DNA of 64,000 bases from Chryseobacterium cucumeris (GCF_016775705.1 NZ_CP068760.1:1488001-1552000), one strand, 5' to 3'; counted from the stretch's first letter, positions 51,381-59,565 are shown. Numbers and translations: made by a program. Notes: generated by a model not told the origin, from the letters alone.

Positions 51381-51893
51381 TTATAAAGCTTTTAATTTTA
51401 TGATTAATGGAATGTCGTTGTCTATTTTCTTTTCGTCTCCGTAAGTTCCGTAGGCCAAAGAAGACGGTACCAAAAGTGTTACTTCCTCTCCATCATGTAT
51501 AAAACGCAAAGCGTTCTCCACTGCTCTCAGTTCATCAAAGTGTCCGAATCTGGCATCTCTTCTCTCAAAAGGCTGATCATAGATTTTAGTCTGGTCAAAA
51601 TCATACAGATCATAAGAATAGGAAATGGTTGTTTCGTCTTTCCTTCTTTCTCTCTGATCATAGCCTTCCACGGTTACCCAATAATTAAGCTGCGTAGGAT
51701 AGTATTTTACAGACTGGCCGCTGATCCAGTCCTGAATCTGGCCACGTTCTATAACATTTAAATTTTTCATCCTGTTTTTAGAAACATCCAGATCTTTCTG
51801 GCTCAAAACCCCGCCTACAGGGGGATGCACCGTCTGTGTATTTCTGTTGCAGCTCAACAGGCTTATGGCTGATATGAAGAGTATTTTTTTCAT
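51381..51893 (-). CDS. gldI: FKBP-type peptidyl-prolyl isomerase lipoprotein, GldI-like
   Basis: The 170-residue protein has a lipoprotein signal (ISLLSCN, lipobox Cys near 15) and one FKBP domain at its C-terminus (LRFIHDGEEVTLLVPSSLAYG near 135-155). The N-terminal part (DLDVSKNRMKNLNVIERGQIQDWI) matches the gliding-associated isomerase GldI of Flavobacterium, which is needed for gliding motility and T9SS function there. The usual FKBP aromatic residues are only partly kept, so catalytic strength is uncertain. It leads the operon with the cyclophilin-FKBP fusion. Confidence 0.78.
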   Translation of the reverse strand: MKKILFISAISLLSCNRNTQTVHPPVGGVLSQKDLDVSKNRMKNLNVIERGQIQDWISGQSVKYYPTQLNYWVTVEGYDQRERRKDETTISYSYDLYDFDQTKIYDQPFERRDARFGHFDELRAVENALRFIHDGEEVTLLVPSSLAYGTYGDEKKIDNDIPLIIKLKAL

Positions 51894-52022
51894 AAACTTT
51901 TGCGAAAATACACATTTCGCGAATCAATTACAAAACTTGACACAGAAATATGTGAATGTTGTAACGCATTGATCTTAGCCAAAAAGTCTTCGTGCATTTT
52001 ACGTGAATACACAGGTACGAAA

Positions 52023-52043
52023 AAGCCGGGAAAAACCCGGCTT
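52023..52043 (-). terminator. Intrinsic terminator of ilvE
   Basis: On the minus strand AAAGCCGGG / CCCGGCTT with a TTTTT loop and a trailing TTTTTCG, about 25 bases past the stop codon. Confidence 0.75.
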
Positions 52044-52065
52044 TCATATCGTTATATCAATAGTA

Positions 52066-53136
52066 TTATACTGTTTCCAATACGTGACCTACCATCACTC
52101 TCCATCCGAACGGATCTTCAGACAAATTGGTTTGTAAGTCTACCAGATCTTTCTTAAGGATAGCCGCATAGCTTTCTTCATCAGATAATCTCGGAAGCGC
52201 AAGTTTTTCTCCCTGATATCCCAAAGCCTGGAATTGAGTGGTTACTACTGCTGTACCTACTCCCCATACTTCTTTAAGTTCACCGTTCTTTAAAGCTTCG
52301 ATTACAGTTTTAACCGCAATCGGTTCAATTTTCACTTCGATACCTCTTTTCTTCGCTAACTGAATGAAGCTGTCTCTCGTTACTCCGTCAAGGATTTTCT
52401 CAGATGTTGGCGGCGTATAGATCGTATCGTTGATTCTAACAAATACGTTCATTGTACCACTCTCTTCGAAATATTCGTGTGTAGCATCATCCGTCCAGAT
52501 GATTTGCTCATACCCTTCTTCAATGGCCAATTGTGTAGGATAGAAAGAAGCCGCATAGTTACCTGCAGCCTTTGCAGAACCTACCCCTCCGTTTGCCGCT
52601 CTTGAATAGTGATCAGAGATCTTTACAGATACCGGTTCTGAATAATAACTCTGTGCCGGTGTTGCAACGATGGCAAACATATATTTATTAGCAACTCTTG
52701 CTTTCAAAGCTTCCTCTGTAGCAAAAATCAAAGGTCTGATATAAAGCGACATTCCTTCCCCCTGTGGAATCCACTCTCTGTCAATATCTACCAAAGCTTT
52801 CAATCCGTCTAAAAACATTTCTTCAGTCACTTCCGGCATAGCAAGACGTTTCGCTGACTTGTTGATACGTTCAAAATTCTTTTCAGGCCTGAAAAGGAAA
52901 ACCTGCCCGTCTTTGTCTTTATAGGCTTTCATACCTTCAAAACAAGCTTGTCCGTAGTTTACTCCCATCATAGCAGGCGTAAATGGAATCGGACCGTAAG
53001 GAACTAATTTTACATCACCCCATTTTCCGTTTTCATACTCACAAATGATCATATGATCTATGAAAGTACTACCAAATGAAAAATTGTTAGGGTCAAATGT
53101 AGAAATTCTGGAGTTTTCAGTTTTTTGAATTATCAT
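52066..53136 (-). CDS. ilvE: Branched-chain amino acid aminotransferase
   Basis: The 356-residue fold-type IV PLP enzyme interconverts leucine, isoleucine and valine with their 2-oxo acids. It has QACFEGMKAYK (about 63-73), RPLIFATE, the PLP lysine in GSAKAAGNYAAS (about 186-197) and the C-terminal ILDGVTRDSFIQLA and GTAVVTTQ segments. The longer N-terminus and these motifs place it in the larger class II IlvE group typical of Bacteroidota and eukaryotes. It is monocistronic, divergent from mnmD, with a TAAATTTG element at 53162-53169. Confidence 0.95.
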   Translation of the reverse strand: MIIQKTENSRISTFDPNNFSFGSTFIDHMIICEYENGKWGDVKLVPYGPIPFTPAMMGVNYGQACFEGMKAYKDKDGQVFLFRPEKNFERINKSAKRLAMPEVTEEMFLDGLKALVDIDREWIPQGEGMSLYIRPLIFATEEALKARVANKYMFAIVATPAQSYYSEPVSVKISDHYSRAANGGVGSAKAAGNYAASFYPTQLAIEEGYEQIIWTDDATHEYFEESGTMNVFVRINDTIYTPPTSEKILDGVTRDSFIQLAKKRGIEVKIEPIAVKTVIEALKNGELKEVWGVGTAVVTTQFQALGYQGEKLALPRLSDEESYAAILKKDLVDLQTNLSEDPFGWRVMVGHVLETV

Positions 53137-53161
53137 TTTTTAAAATTTTTACGATGTTCTA

Positions 53162-53169
53162 CAAATTTA
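53162..53169 (-). promoter_or_regulatory. -7 element of ilvE
   Basis: The minus strand reads TAAATTTG, 26 bases before the ilvE start at 53136. Confidence 0.45.
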
Positions 53170-53200
53170 ACATAATTTTCTAAATATAAAAATTTTAGAG

Positions 53201-53208
53201 TAAATTTG
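53201..53208 (+). promoter_or_regulatory. -7 element of mnmD
   Basis: TAAATTTG ends only 13 bases before the TTG start of mnmD at 53222, implying an almost leaderless transcript. Confidence 0.45.
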
Positions 53209-53221
53209 ACAAAAAATTAGC

Positions 53222-53896
53222 TTGAAAAGAGAGATTAAGACCACAAACGACGGAAGTAAAACATTGTTTATCAATGATTTAAATGAGAACTACCATTCTC
53301 ATCATGGAGCCCTGCAGGAAGCTGAACACGTGTTTATCAAAAATGGACTGAATTTAATAAATGATTGCGAAATTAATATTTTAGAACTCGGTTTTGGAAC
53401 AGGTTTGAATGTTTTGGTAACAATTAATGAATATTTAAAAACTGACAAAAATCATGTCATCAATTATTTTTCGCTCGAAAAATACCCCATAAATGAATCC
53501 GAAGTTAAGGATTTAGCTTACTTTGAACTTTTTGATAACCCAGAGTTTAAAAATATTTATCAGAAAATTCATCTGGCAGATTGGGAAAAGTCAGTAGAAA
53601 TTATTAGTGGATTCAATTTAAAAAAGATAGAATGTGATTTTTTCGACCTGAAAGACATTGATCTGCCTAAAATTAATCTTGTTTACTTTGACTGTTTTGG
53701 AGCCAGAGTACAGCCAGACCTTTGGGAAAAGCCATTGTTTGAACTGGTTGCTGACAAAATGGCCATTAACGGATTATTAACCACCTACTCTTCTAAAGGC
53801 AGCGTAAGAAGAATTCTTCAGGAACTGAATTTCCAGGTGGAGAAAAAACAAGGACCTCCGGGAAAAAGAGAGATGATTAATGCAATTAAGTTGTAG
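53222..53896 (+). CDS. mnmD: tRNA 5-methylaminomethyl-2-thiouridine methyltransferase (MnmD)
   Basis: The 224-residue protein corresponds to the methyltransferase half of MnmC, found as a free enzyme (MnmD). It makes the final methylation of wobble uridine 34 (mnm5s2U). Supporting features are NENYHSHHGALQEAEHVF (about 21-38), the SAM loop LELGFGTGLN (about 55-64), FDCFGARVQPDLW (about 157-169) and the C-terminal GPPGKREM. The start codon is TTG: the frame is closed by TGA at 53207-53209 and the first internal Met lies far inside the domain. No dehydrogenase half is attached. Confidence 0.9.
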   Translation: MKREIKTTNDGSKTLFINDLNENYHSHHGALQEAEHVFIKNGLNLINDCEINILELGFGTGLNVLVTINEYLKTDKNHVINYFSLEKYPINESEVKDLAYFELFDNPEFKNIYQKIHLADWEKSVEIISGFNLKKIECDFFDLKDIDLPKINLVYFDCFGARVQPDLWEKPLFELVADKMAINGLLTTYSSKGSVRRILQELNFQVEKKQGPPGKREMINAIKL

Positions 53897-54060
53897 AAGG
53901 AAGCCGGAAGATGGAAGCTGGATGTTTACAGCCGGGTGCTTAATTAATTTTGATTTTTTATTTTAAAATAATAATCAATATATAAGATACGTTGGTTCAA
54001 TATTATTAGAAACAGATAGTATTAAACTTCCAGCTTCACGCTTCCAACTTCCGGCTTTTT
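53897..54060. repeat. Intergenic inverted-arm element (GGAAGCCGGAAG class)
   Basis: An arm at 53897-53922 (AAGGAAGCCGGAAGATGGAA...) is repeated in inverted form at 54028-54060 (...CTTCCAACTTCCGGCTTTTT) with about 105 A/T-rich bases between. It fills the gap between mnmD and the Nudix gene and resembles a small non-autonomous palindromic element. Confidence 0.6.
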
Positions 54061-54109
54061 CCAACAAAATTCCTTACATTAGCTATACAAAATATTATAC
54101 ATTATATAT

Positions 54110-54526
54110 ATGATAGACAAGATCAACATTAGAGTGTATGCCTGTGCGGTAAAAGATAAACAAGTTTTAACCTTATTTGAAGAATATGCCGGCGAACCTT
54201 TAATGAAATTTCCGGGCGGCGGATTGGAATACGGTGAAGGAGTCCTGGAATGTCTGCATCGTGAGTTTGATGAAGAGCTTAATGTCAAAATCAATATTCT
54301 GGAACATTTTTATACTCAGGAAAATTTTCTGGTATCGCGTTTCAGAGAAAACGAACAGCTCCTTACCATATATTATATAGTAGATATCGTTAACGAGGAA
54401 GACTTTATTATTCTGGATCCCTGTATTGAAAAAACAGAATGGATTGATATCGACAGACCGGACAATCCTTTTCCTCTTCCTATAGATAAAATTGTATTTG
54501 ATAAATTAAAAGAAAAATTCCTGTAA
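54110..54526 (+). CDS. NUDIX hydrolase
   Basis: The 138-residue protein is a single Nudix domain. The Nudix box (GGGLEYGEGVLECLHREF, about residues 37-54, then DEELNV) keeps the REx2EE metal-binding core, with Asn in place of the usual final Gly. It should therefore hydrolyse a nucleoside diphosphate-linked compound with a divalent metal, although the substrate cannot be read. Unlike the Nudix-type regulator at 14931-15719, it has no DNA-binding domain and an intact box. The 3' end of the gene overlaps the hairpin of a bidirectional terminator (54515-54544). Confidence 0.85.
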   Translation: MIDKINIRVYACAVKDKQVLTLFEEYAGEPLMKFPGGGLEYGEGVLECLHREFDEELNVKINILEHFYTQENFLVSRFRENEQLLTIYYIVDIVNEEDFIILDPCIEKTEWIDIDRPDNPFPLPIDKIVFDKLKEKFL

Positions 54527-54544
54527 GCATTCTTACAGGAATTT
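54515..54544. terminator. Bidirectional terminator overlapping the Nudix stop codon
   Basis: A 13-bp perfect stem AAATTCCTGTAAG / CTTACAGGAATTT with a 4-base loop lies between two convergent genes and includes the last codons of the Nudix gene. Confidence 0.65.
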
Positions 54545-54547
54545 ATA

Positions 54548-55252
54548 TTATTTCTTTACTTTAAAATCATTAGCTCCGGGATAAGGCTGCAGATAACCTG
54601 AGTTCCAGTTGGACTGCAGTAATGATTCTATAAATTCATCACTTCTGTTGGTGTGGGGATCATAGCGTTCTTTCAGGTCAATATCAGCCATTTTTCCTTT
54701 TACATTCCACCAGAAAGCACTCCATCCACCTCTTAATTCTTTGATAATCTCAAATACATTTTTTCCGGTTGCCCTGTTCATCAGTTTTGCAAAAACCTGT
54801 CCTTCGGTAGTCGTAAGATCTCTCAATTGTTTTTCATATTGGTCAGCCAGTATATTCTGTCTTTCTCTTACAAACTTTCTTTTGGCTTTGCTGTCCAGAT
54901 CATTCATATCTTTCTGGATATCTCTGTACTGCTGCAATGCAGTCACAAATAACGGATATACCCTGTACAGCTTTTTGTTGAGAAAATAATAGTAATTCTT
55001 ATCCAGCTGGTTATTAAATCTCGGTTTATTCACTAAAACCAACTCATCCAATACGACTACAGGCTCTCCATTGATTTCATACACCTTAATCTTCTGCTGT
55101 TCATCATAATAATATTTATTACCAAATTCATCCACTTTCAGAGATTCAGGCGGGTACTGATTGAGTGGTTTCGCCACTATCCCATCCTTCTGACCGAAAA
55201 CACTTACTCCAAAAAAGAGAATAAAAAGGCAGATAATCTTACTAAAATTCAT
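54548..55252 (-). CDS. DUF4294 family secreted protein
   Basis: Starting at the ATG at 55252 the protein has 234 residues and a clear signal peptide (cleavage near SVFGQ, residue 21). The longer frame to 55288 adds 12 residues in front of the signal and was rejected. The body carries the DUF4294 pattern: LDELVLVNKPRF, YYYFLNKKLYRVYPLFVTAL, FVRERQNILADQYEKQL, and a tail with ELRGGWSAFWWN and KERYDP. The family is common in Flavobacteriia. Its function is unknown. Confidence 0.8.
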   Translation of the reverse strand: MNFSKIICLFILFFGVSVFGQKDGIVAKPLNQYPPESLKVDEFGNKYYYDEQQKIKVYEINGEPVVVLDELVLVNKPRFNNQLDKNYYYFLNKKLYRVYPLFVTALQQYRDIQKDMNDLDSKAKRKFVRERQNILADQYEKQLRDLTTTEGQVFAKLMNRATGKNVFEIIKELRGGWSAFWWNVKGKMADIDLKERYDPHTNRSDEFIESLLQSNWNSGYLQPYPGANDFKVKK

Positions 55253-55303
55253 TATTTTTACACTTATAAGAAGAAAAATTAAACGCAAAAATCATTCCTT
55301 TTT

Positions 55304-56377
55304 ATGAAATTTGAAAAGAAATCTTTGAAATTTTTAGAGAAATATTTAAACACATCATCTCCAACAGGTTACGAACATAAAGGTCAGGAAGTCTGGATGG
55401 ATTACATCAGACCTTACGTAGATAAAATTGAAGTAGACCATTATGGAACCTGCTATGGGATCATCAATCCGGAAGCTGAATTCAAAGTAGTGATTGAAGC
55501 ACACGCTGATGAGATATCATGGTATGTCAATTATATTACAGATGACGGATTGATCTACGTCATCCGAAACGGAGGTTCTGATCAGACGATTGCTCCTTCA
55601 AAAGTTGTCCATATCCATGGTGAAAACGGAATTGTAAAAGGGGTATTCGGATGGCCGGCTATTCATACAAGAACCAATCAGAATGAGCCTACGCCTAAAA
55701 TTGAAAATATCTTCATCGACTGTGGTGCGACTTCTAAAAAAGAAGTGGAAGAAATGGGAATTTTTGTAGGTTGTATGATCACCTACCCGGATGAATTCTT
55801 TGAAATGAACGACAGATATTTTGTCTGCAGAGCTCTGGACAACAGAATCGGCGGTTTCATGATTGCTGAAGTTGCCAGGCTGCTAAAAGAAAATAAAAAA
55901 TCTATACCGTTCGGACTTTATATTACCAATTCTGTACAGGAAGAAGTAGGTTTATACGGAGCAGACATGATTGCTGACACCATCAAACCGAATATTGCCA
56001 TTGTAACGGATGTTACCCACGACACTACAACTCCGATGATTGAAAAGAAAAAAGAAGGAGATCAGAAATGTGGTGCCGGACCAGTAGTATTCTTTGCTCC
56101 AAGCGTTCATCATACTATCAGAGAACTGATTATTGATACTGCAAAAACCAAGAAAATTCCTTTCCAGAGAGCTGCCGCCAGCAGAGCTACCGGAACTGAT
56201 ACAGATGCCTTCGCCCATTCCAACGGCGGAGTACCAAGTGCTTTAATTTCCTTACCTTTGCGTTATATGCATACTACGGTAGAAATGGTCTCTAAAGAAG
56301 ATGTAGGTAATGTTATTAAACTTATCTATGAAACAGTTCTTAAGATCAAGCCGGAAATGAAACTGAAGTATCATTAA
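55304..56377 (+). CDS. M42 family aminopeptidase (glutamyl/endoglucanase-type)
   Basis: The 357-residue cytoplasmic enzyme of the M42/TET family removes N-terminal residues from peptides. Zinc-site residues are H67 and D69 in EAHADEISW, the Asp in CRALDNRIGG (about 182), the Glu pair in VQEEVGLYGA (about 212), the Asp in VTDVTHD and the late His in MHTTVEMVS. No signal peptide is present. These enzymes assemble into large dodecamers. A small membrane-protein gene follows after five bases. Confidence 0.9.
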   Translation: MKFEKKSLKFLEKYLNTSSPTGYEHKGQEVWMDYIRPYVDKIEVDHYGTCYGIINPEAEFKVVIEAHADEISWYVNYITDDGLIYVIRNGGSDQTIAPSKVVHIHGENGIVKGVFGWPAIHTRTNQNEPTPKIENIFIDCGATSKKEVEEMGIFVGCMITYPDEFFEMNDRYFVCRALDNRIGGFMIAEVARLLKENKKSIPFGLYITNSVQEEVGLYGADMIADTIKPNIAIVTDVTHDTTTPMIEKKKEGDQKCGAGPVVFFAPSVHHTIRELIIDTAKTKKIPFQRAAASRATGTDTDAFAHSNGGVPSALISLPLRYMHTTVEMVSKEDVGNVIKLIYETVLKIKPEMKLKYH

Positions 56378-56382
56378 TTAAA

Positions 56383-56682
56383 ATGAAGGCTATTTCTGAT
56401 TTAATAAAAAGACCAACCTTTATCTCTATTGTATTTATTACACTTGTAGTGCTAGGGATTCCTTTAATTGTCTATCAATTATTTACATCCAATCCCAGTG
56501 GAAGCTTAGGAATTACAATAGAAATAATTTTCTTTTTAGTACTGTTTGGACTGCTTGTAATCGACAGATTTCTACTCATAAATATTAACAATAAAAAGTT
56601 ATCTGTCATAGAAGTGGTGTTAATAACAGGATATCTAGCCATTTATTACTTCACCCATGACCATTCATTTTCAATAGGATAA
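56383..56682 (+). CDS. Small three-helix membrane protein of unknown function
   Basis: The 99-residue protein has three hydrophobic segments (about 14-33, 43-63 and 75-92) joined by short loops. It has no charged motif or cysteine and no recognisable family. It begins five bases after the M42 stop and ends 26 bases before rpe, so it is probably part of an M42-(this gene)-rpe transcript. The composition is more A/T-rich than that of the two neighbours. Confidence 0.6.
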   Translation: MKAISDLIKRPTFISIVFITLVVLGIPLIVYQLFTSNPSGSLGITIEIIFFLVLFGLLVIDRFLLININNKKLSVIEVVLITGYLAIYYFTHDHSFSIG

Positions 56683-56708
56683 TAAAAGTAAAAGTATAAA
56701 AAGTAAAA

Positions 56709-57359
56709 ATGAAAACGAAGCTTATTGCTCCATCCCTTTTATCAGCAGACTTTGGGAATCTGCAAAGAGACATTGAAATGCTGAATAATTCTCAGGCCGA
56801 CTGGTTCCACATTGATGTCATGGACGGAAGATTTGTTCCTAACATTTCTTTTGGTTTTCCGGTGATGAAAACTGTTCAGCAGCATGCTAAAAAATTTGTG
56901 GATGTTCACCTGATGATCGTGGAACCTGAAAAATATGTTGATGAATTCATCAATCATGGTGCTGACCTTGTTTCTGTTCATTATGAAGCATGTACCCACC
57001 TTCACAGAACTATTCACCATATTCAGAGCAAGGGAGCAAAAGCAGGTGTTGTTTTAAATCCTTCTACTCCTGTATTGATGCTTGAAGATATTATTGCAGA
57101 TGTGGATCTTGTATTGTTAATGAGCGTAAATCCGGGATTCGGAGGGCAGAAGTTCATTGAAAATACTTACAAAAAGATTGCAGAAACCAAGGATCTGATC
57201 TTAAGTAACAACTCAACTGCACTTATCGAGGTAGACGGAGGAGTAAATCTTGATAACGCTTCCAAATTATTTGAAGCAGGTGCCGATGTTCTTGTTGCGG
57301 GAAATGCTGTTTTCTCAGCTGAAAGCCCGGAAAGAACAATCGAGCTTTTAAAAATCTAA
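56709..57359 (+). CDS. rpe: Ribulose-phosphate 3-epimerase
   Basis: Rpe interconverts ribulose 5-phosphate and xylulose 5-phosphate in the pentose phosphate pathway. The 216-residue TIM barrel has IAPSLLSADFGNL (about 6-18), HIDVMDGRFVPNISFG (about 35-50; metal ligands H and D), VHLMIVEPE (about 67-75), SVNPGFGGQKF (about 139-149) and EVDGGVN (about 174-180). All key residues are intact. It is followed by a strong terminator at 57383-57410. Confidence 0.96.
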   Translation: MKTKLIAPSLLSADFGNLQRDIEMLNNSQADWFHIDVMDGRFVPNISFGFPVMKTVQQHAKKFVDVHLMIVEPEKYVDEFINHGADLVSVHYEACTHLHRTIHHIQSKGAKAGVVLNPSTPVLMLEDIIADVDLVLLMSVNPGFGGQKFIENTYKKIAETKDLILSNNSTALIEVDGGVNLDNASKLFEAGADVLVAGNAVFSAESPERTIELLKI

Positions 57360-57382
57360 AGAAACTATCTTTATGATAAACA

Positions 57383-57410
57383 AAAGGCAGCCATTGGCTG
57401 CCTTTTCTCT
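57383..57410 (+). terminator. Intrinsic terminator of rpe
   Basis: An AAAGGCAGCC / GGCTGCCTTT stem with an ATT loop is followed by TTCTCTTG. Confidence 0.75.
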
Positions 57411-57565
57411 TGTTTGGAAATTTAAGTCGTCCTGGTTATAATCTTTTTTTCAACATATTGAAATGTTTAAAATGGTCTTGCTAACAACACAAAGATCTGA
57501 ATAAAACCAGACGTACACATCGGTAGAAATACGTAATTTAATAGTAGGTATTTTCACTTAATCCT

Positions 57566-58057
57566 TTATAATTCTTTATTCCAGACACAGGCACAGACTA
57601 CAAAAAGGATGGTAATGACGGAAAAAACAGTTCTTATATTATTGAGAAAATTCCATCTGTTTTCAAAATTTTCCCGCATCTGTCTGATCGCTTCTGCTGT
57701 AGAATTAGAGATATTAAATTTATCCAAAGTATCATTCATCGGAACATTTCCGGCAACCGTTACCCCAAAAACTCCAATCAGATAAGCCAGTGCAGCAAGA
57801 AGAAGAAAAATAAAAACAGGCTGCTGTCCGCGGAGCAAAAATGTAGATAAGGGAAGAAGAACCACCGTTCCCATAAAACTCATAAAGAATACAGGATTCA
57901 GGATTTCCCTGTTGATATTCTGCATTGCGTTCAGGTATTCTGTATCAGAAAGTTTTCCCAGGCCGAGAACAACTGAGCATGAATACGCATAGAAAAGTCC
58001 TCCTATCAAAGCAGTGAGGACAGCGGTAATGATCAATACTAATGTTATCATTTTCAT
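57566..58057 (-). CDS. DUF1772 family integral membrane protein
   Basis: The 163-residue protein has four hydrophobic segments and the DUF1772 (anthrone-oxygenase-like) pattern: LIGGLFYAYSCSVVLGLGKL near the N-terminus, then GVFGVTVAGNVPMNDTLDKF near 99-118. It is the third gene of the MNIO/RiPP operon, 32 bases after the MNIO gene. Similar membrane proteins occur beside MNIO clusters, where they are thought to help with export, metal handling or redox steps. That role is not shown here. Confidence 0.8.
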   Translation of the reverse strand: MKMITLVLIITAVLTALIGGLFYAYSCSVVLGLGKLSDTEYLNAMQNINREILNPVFFMSFMGTVVLLPLSTFLLRGQQPVFIFLLLAALAYLIGVFGVTVAGNVPMNDTLDKFNISNSTAEAIRQMRENFENRWNFLNNIRTVFSVITILFVVCACVWNKEL

Positions 58058-58089
58058 ATAATTTGATTTTGGTTATCAGGATAGAATAA

Positions 58090-59187
58090 TTAATAAGGAT
58101 TCCACTTTTTAATGATATTCTGCGCTGTAAGGATCATTTCAGCGTCCCAGTTTTGTGTTTTAAAATAATGAAAGTCCAGATCTTTAATAGCCTTCACATC
58201 TGTATGATCATAAAGAAGTTTTGTGAGTTTCGACTGTTCTTCATACAAAAGCAGGTCTTCCAAAGGTTTTTCGGAAAGTTTCACTTCCTTTTTACACCAA
58301 CGTTTATTTTCTTTGAATTTCAGGTCTGAAGTTTCAATTATTGTTCTGACTTTATTAAAATCATCCAGAAAATCATTTCTTTCTTCTTCGGTTTTTAAGG
58401 TATGCCCCAATCTTTCAATAATAATGTATTCCAGATTTGGACATTGTGTAAGAACCGAGGGTAAAACAGAGAGAATTTCTTCAGGAATAACATCATCATG
58501 AGTATCTCTCCTCACCTGCTTATTTCCATACGCACTCTCCTGCCAGCTGCCGCCTGAAAGATGAATTTCTTTTATTTTATGGAGTGGATACAAGTTTATT
58601 ATTTCCTGAAGACCAACTTCAAAATTACAGGACTGGCAGTAAATATTATGCAGATCGAGGATCAGGAAACCATCGGTATCTTCTATCAGTTTGTCAAGGA
58701 AAACCCCTTGCTCTTTCACATCATCAATGGAAAACGAGAATGCCAGATTTTCCACGCCTACAGGAATATTGACAGCTTCCTGAAGTCTGTATAACCTGTC
58801 TTTCCCAATCTGTAGGGTTTCCGGCCCCAGAGAGACCGGCAAAGGAACTCCCTGATGAAAATTTTCAGTATTCATGAAGCCAAAATGTTCCGTGATATGA
58901 TTGTATTTCCGCAGACTGACTTCTTCTTTCAATTTCTTCAGCCATTCTTCCTGTCTTGCTGTCCATCTTGCATCAAATAAAGAATAATATACTCCATGCC
59001 CTATTAAACGGTTATTTTCTGCATAAAAATTCAACAGATCCCGAAGCCATTCCGGTTCATTGGTATGATAAAGGGTATCAAAAGACCATTCCATCACTTC
59101 GATGGAATTATTCTGCAACAATGGCAAAACAGCAGAAACAAAATCCGCCTCTGCCATCATTGATACTCCTAACATCGGCTTTCTCAT
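58090..59187 (-). CDS. MNIO (DUF692) family multinuclear iron oxidative enzyme with C-terminal extension
   Basis: The 365-residue protein belongs to the MNIO (DUF692) family, whose members (MbnB, TglH, ChrH) modify cysteines in ribosomal peptides. The family metal-binding segments are visible: GHGVYYS (about 59-65), ITEHFGF (about 98-104), VGVENLAFSF (about 143-152), LILDLHNIYCQS (about 175-186) and IKEIHLSGG (about 206-214). After the TIM barrel (about 285 residues) comes an 80-residue C-terminal extension (RWCKKEVKLSEK... to WNPY) that may replace the separate partner protein used by related enzymes. It starts three bases after the precursor gene. Confidence 0.88.
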   Translation of the reverse strand: MRKPMLGVSMMAEADFVSAVLPLLQNNSIEVMEWSFDTLYHTNEPEWLRDLLNFYAENNRLIGHGVYYSLFDARWTARQEEWLKKLKEEVSLRKYNHITEHFGFMNTENFHQGVPLPVSLGPETLQIGKDRLYRLQEAVNIPVGVENLAFSFSIDDVKEQGVFLDKLIEDTDGFLILDLHNIYCQSCNFEVGLQEIINLYPLHKIKEIHLSGGSWQESAYGNKQVRRDTHDDVIPEEILSVLPSVLTQCPNLEYIIIERLGHTLKTEEERNDFLDDFNKVRTIIETSDLKFKENKRWCKKEVKLSEKPLEDLLLYEEQSKLTKLLYDHTDVKAIKDLDFHYFKTQNWDAEMILTAQNIIKKWNPY

Positions 59188-59190
59188 CTT

Positions 59191-59412
59191 CTATCCCATT
59201 CCACAGGCCGGACAACCATATTCGCGGAGTACAAGGGTATCTTTTTTAACTACCGGCTTAGGGGCTCCCGGTTTTTTCTTTTCAACGGTATCCGCGGAAG
59301 TGGCTTTCTTTATTTTTTTGACAGGCTTTTTTGTTTTAGTTTCTGGTTTAGTGGTCTGTGCAGAAACACTTACCGCTAATAAACTTGCCATTAATATTGC
59401 TGGAATTTTCAT
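59191..59412 (-). CDS. Secreted RiPP precursor candidate with CPACGMG core
   Basis: This 73-residue protein has a Sec signal peptide (cleavage near VSA-Q, residues 18-19), a Lys/Pro/Thr-rich spacer and an abrupt C-terminal EYGCPACGMG. Two cysteines within the last ten residues, directly upstream of an MNIO gene, are the hallmark of a modified copper- or metal-related peptide. To my recollection this matches the ChrA precursor handled by ChrHI in Chryseobacterium. The leader would be recognised by the MNIO enzyme (three bases downstream) and the peptide then exported by Sec. The mature product is not known here. Confidence 0.8.
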   Translation of the reverse strand: MKIPAILMASLLAVSVSAQTTKPETKTKKPVKKIKKATSADTVEKKKPGAPKPVVKKDTLVLREYGCPACGMG

Positions 59413-59565
59413 AATTGCTTTTTCGGGTAAATTTTACAATAAACGTTCCATTTATAAAAATACAATAATAAGAAACGTTTTGACAACAATTATCATTAAA
59501 TATCACAAACTATTCTACACTATAATGTTTTCTTTATCTATATTTAATGTTAAAATAAAACATAT

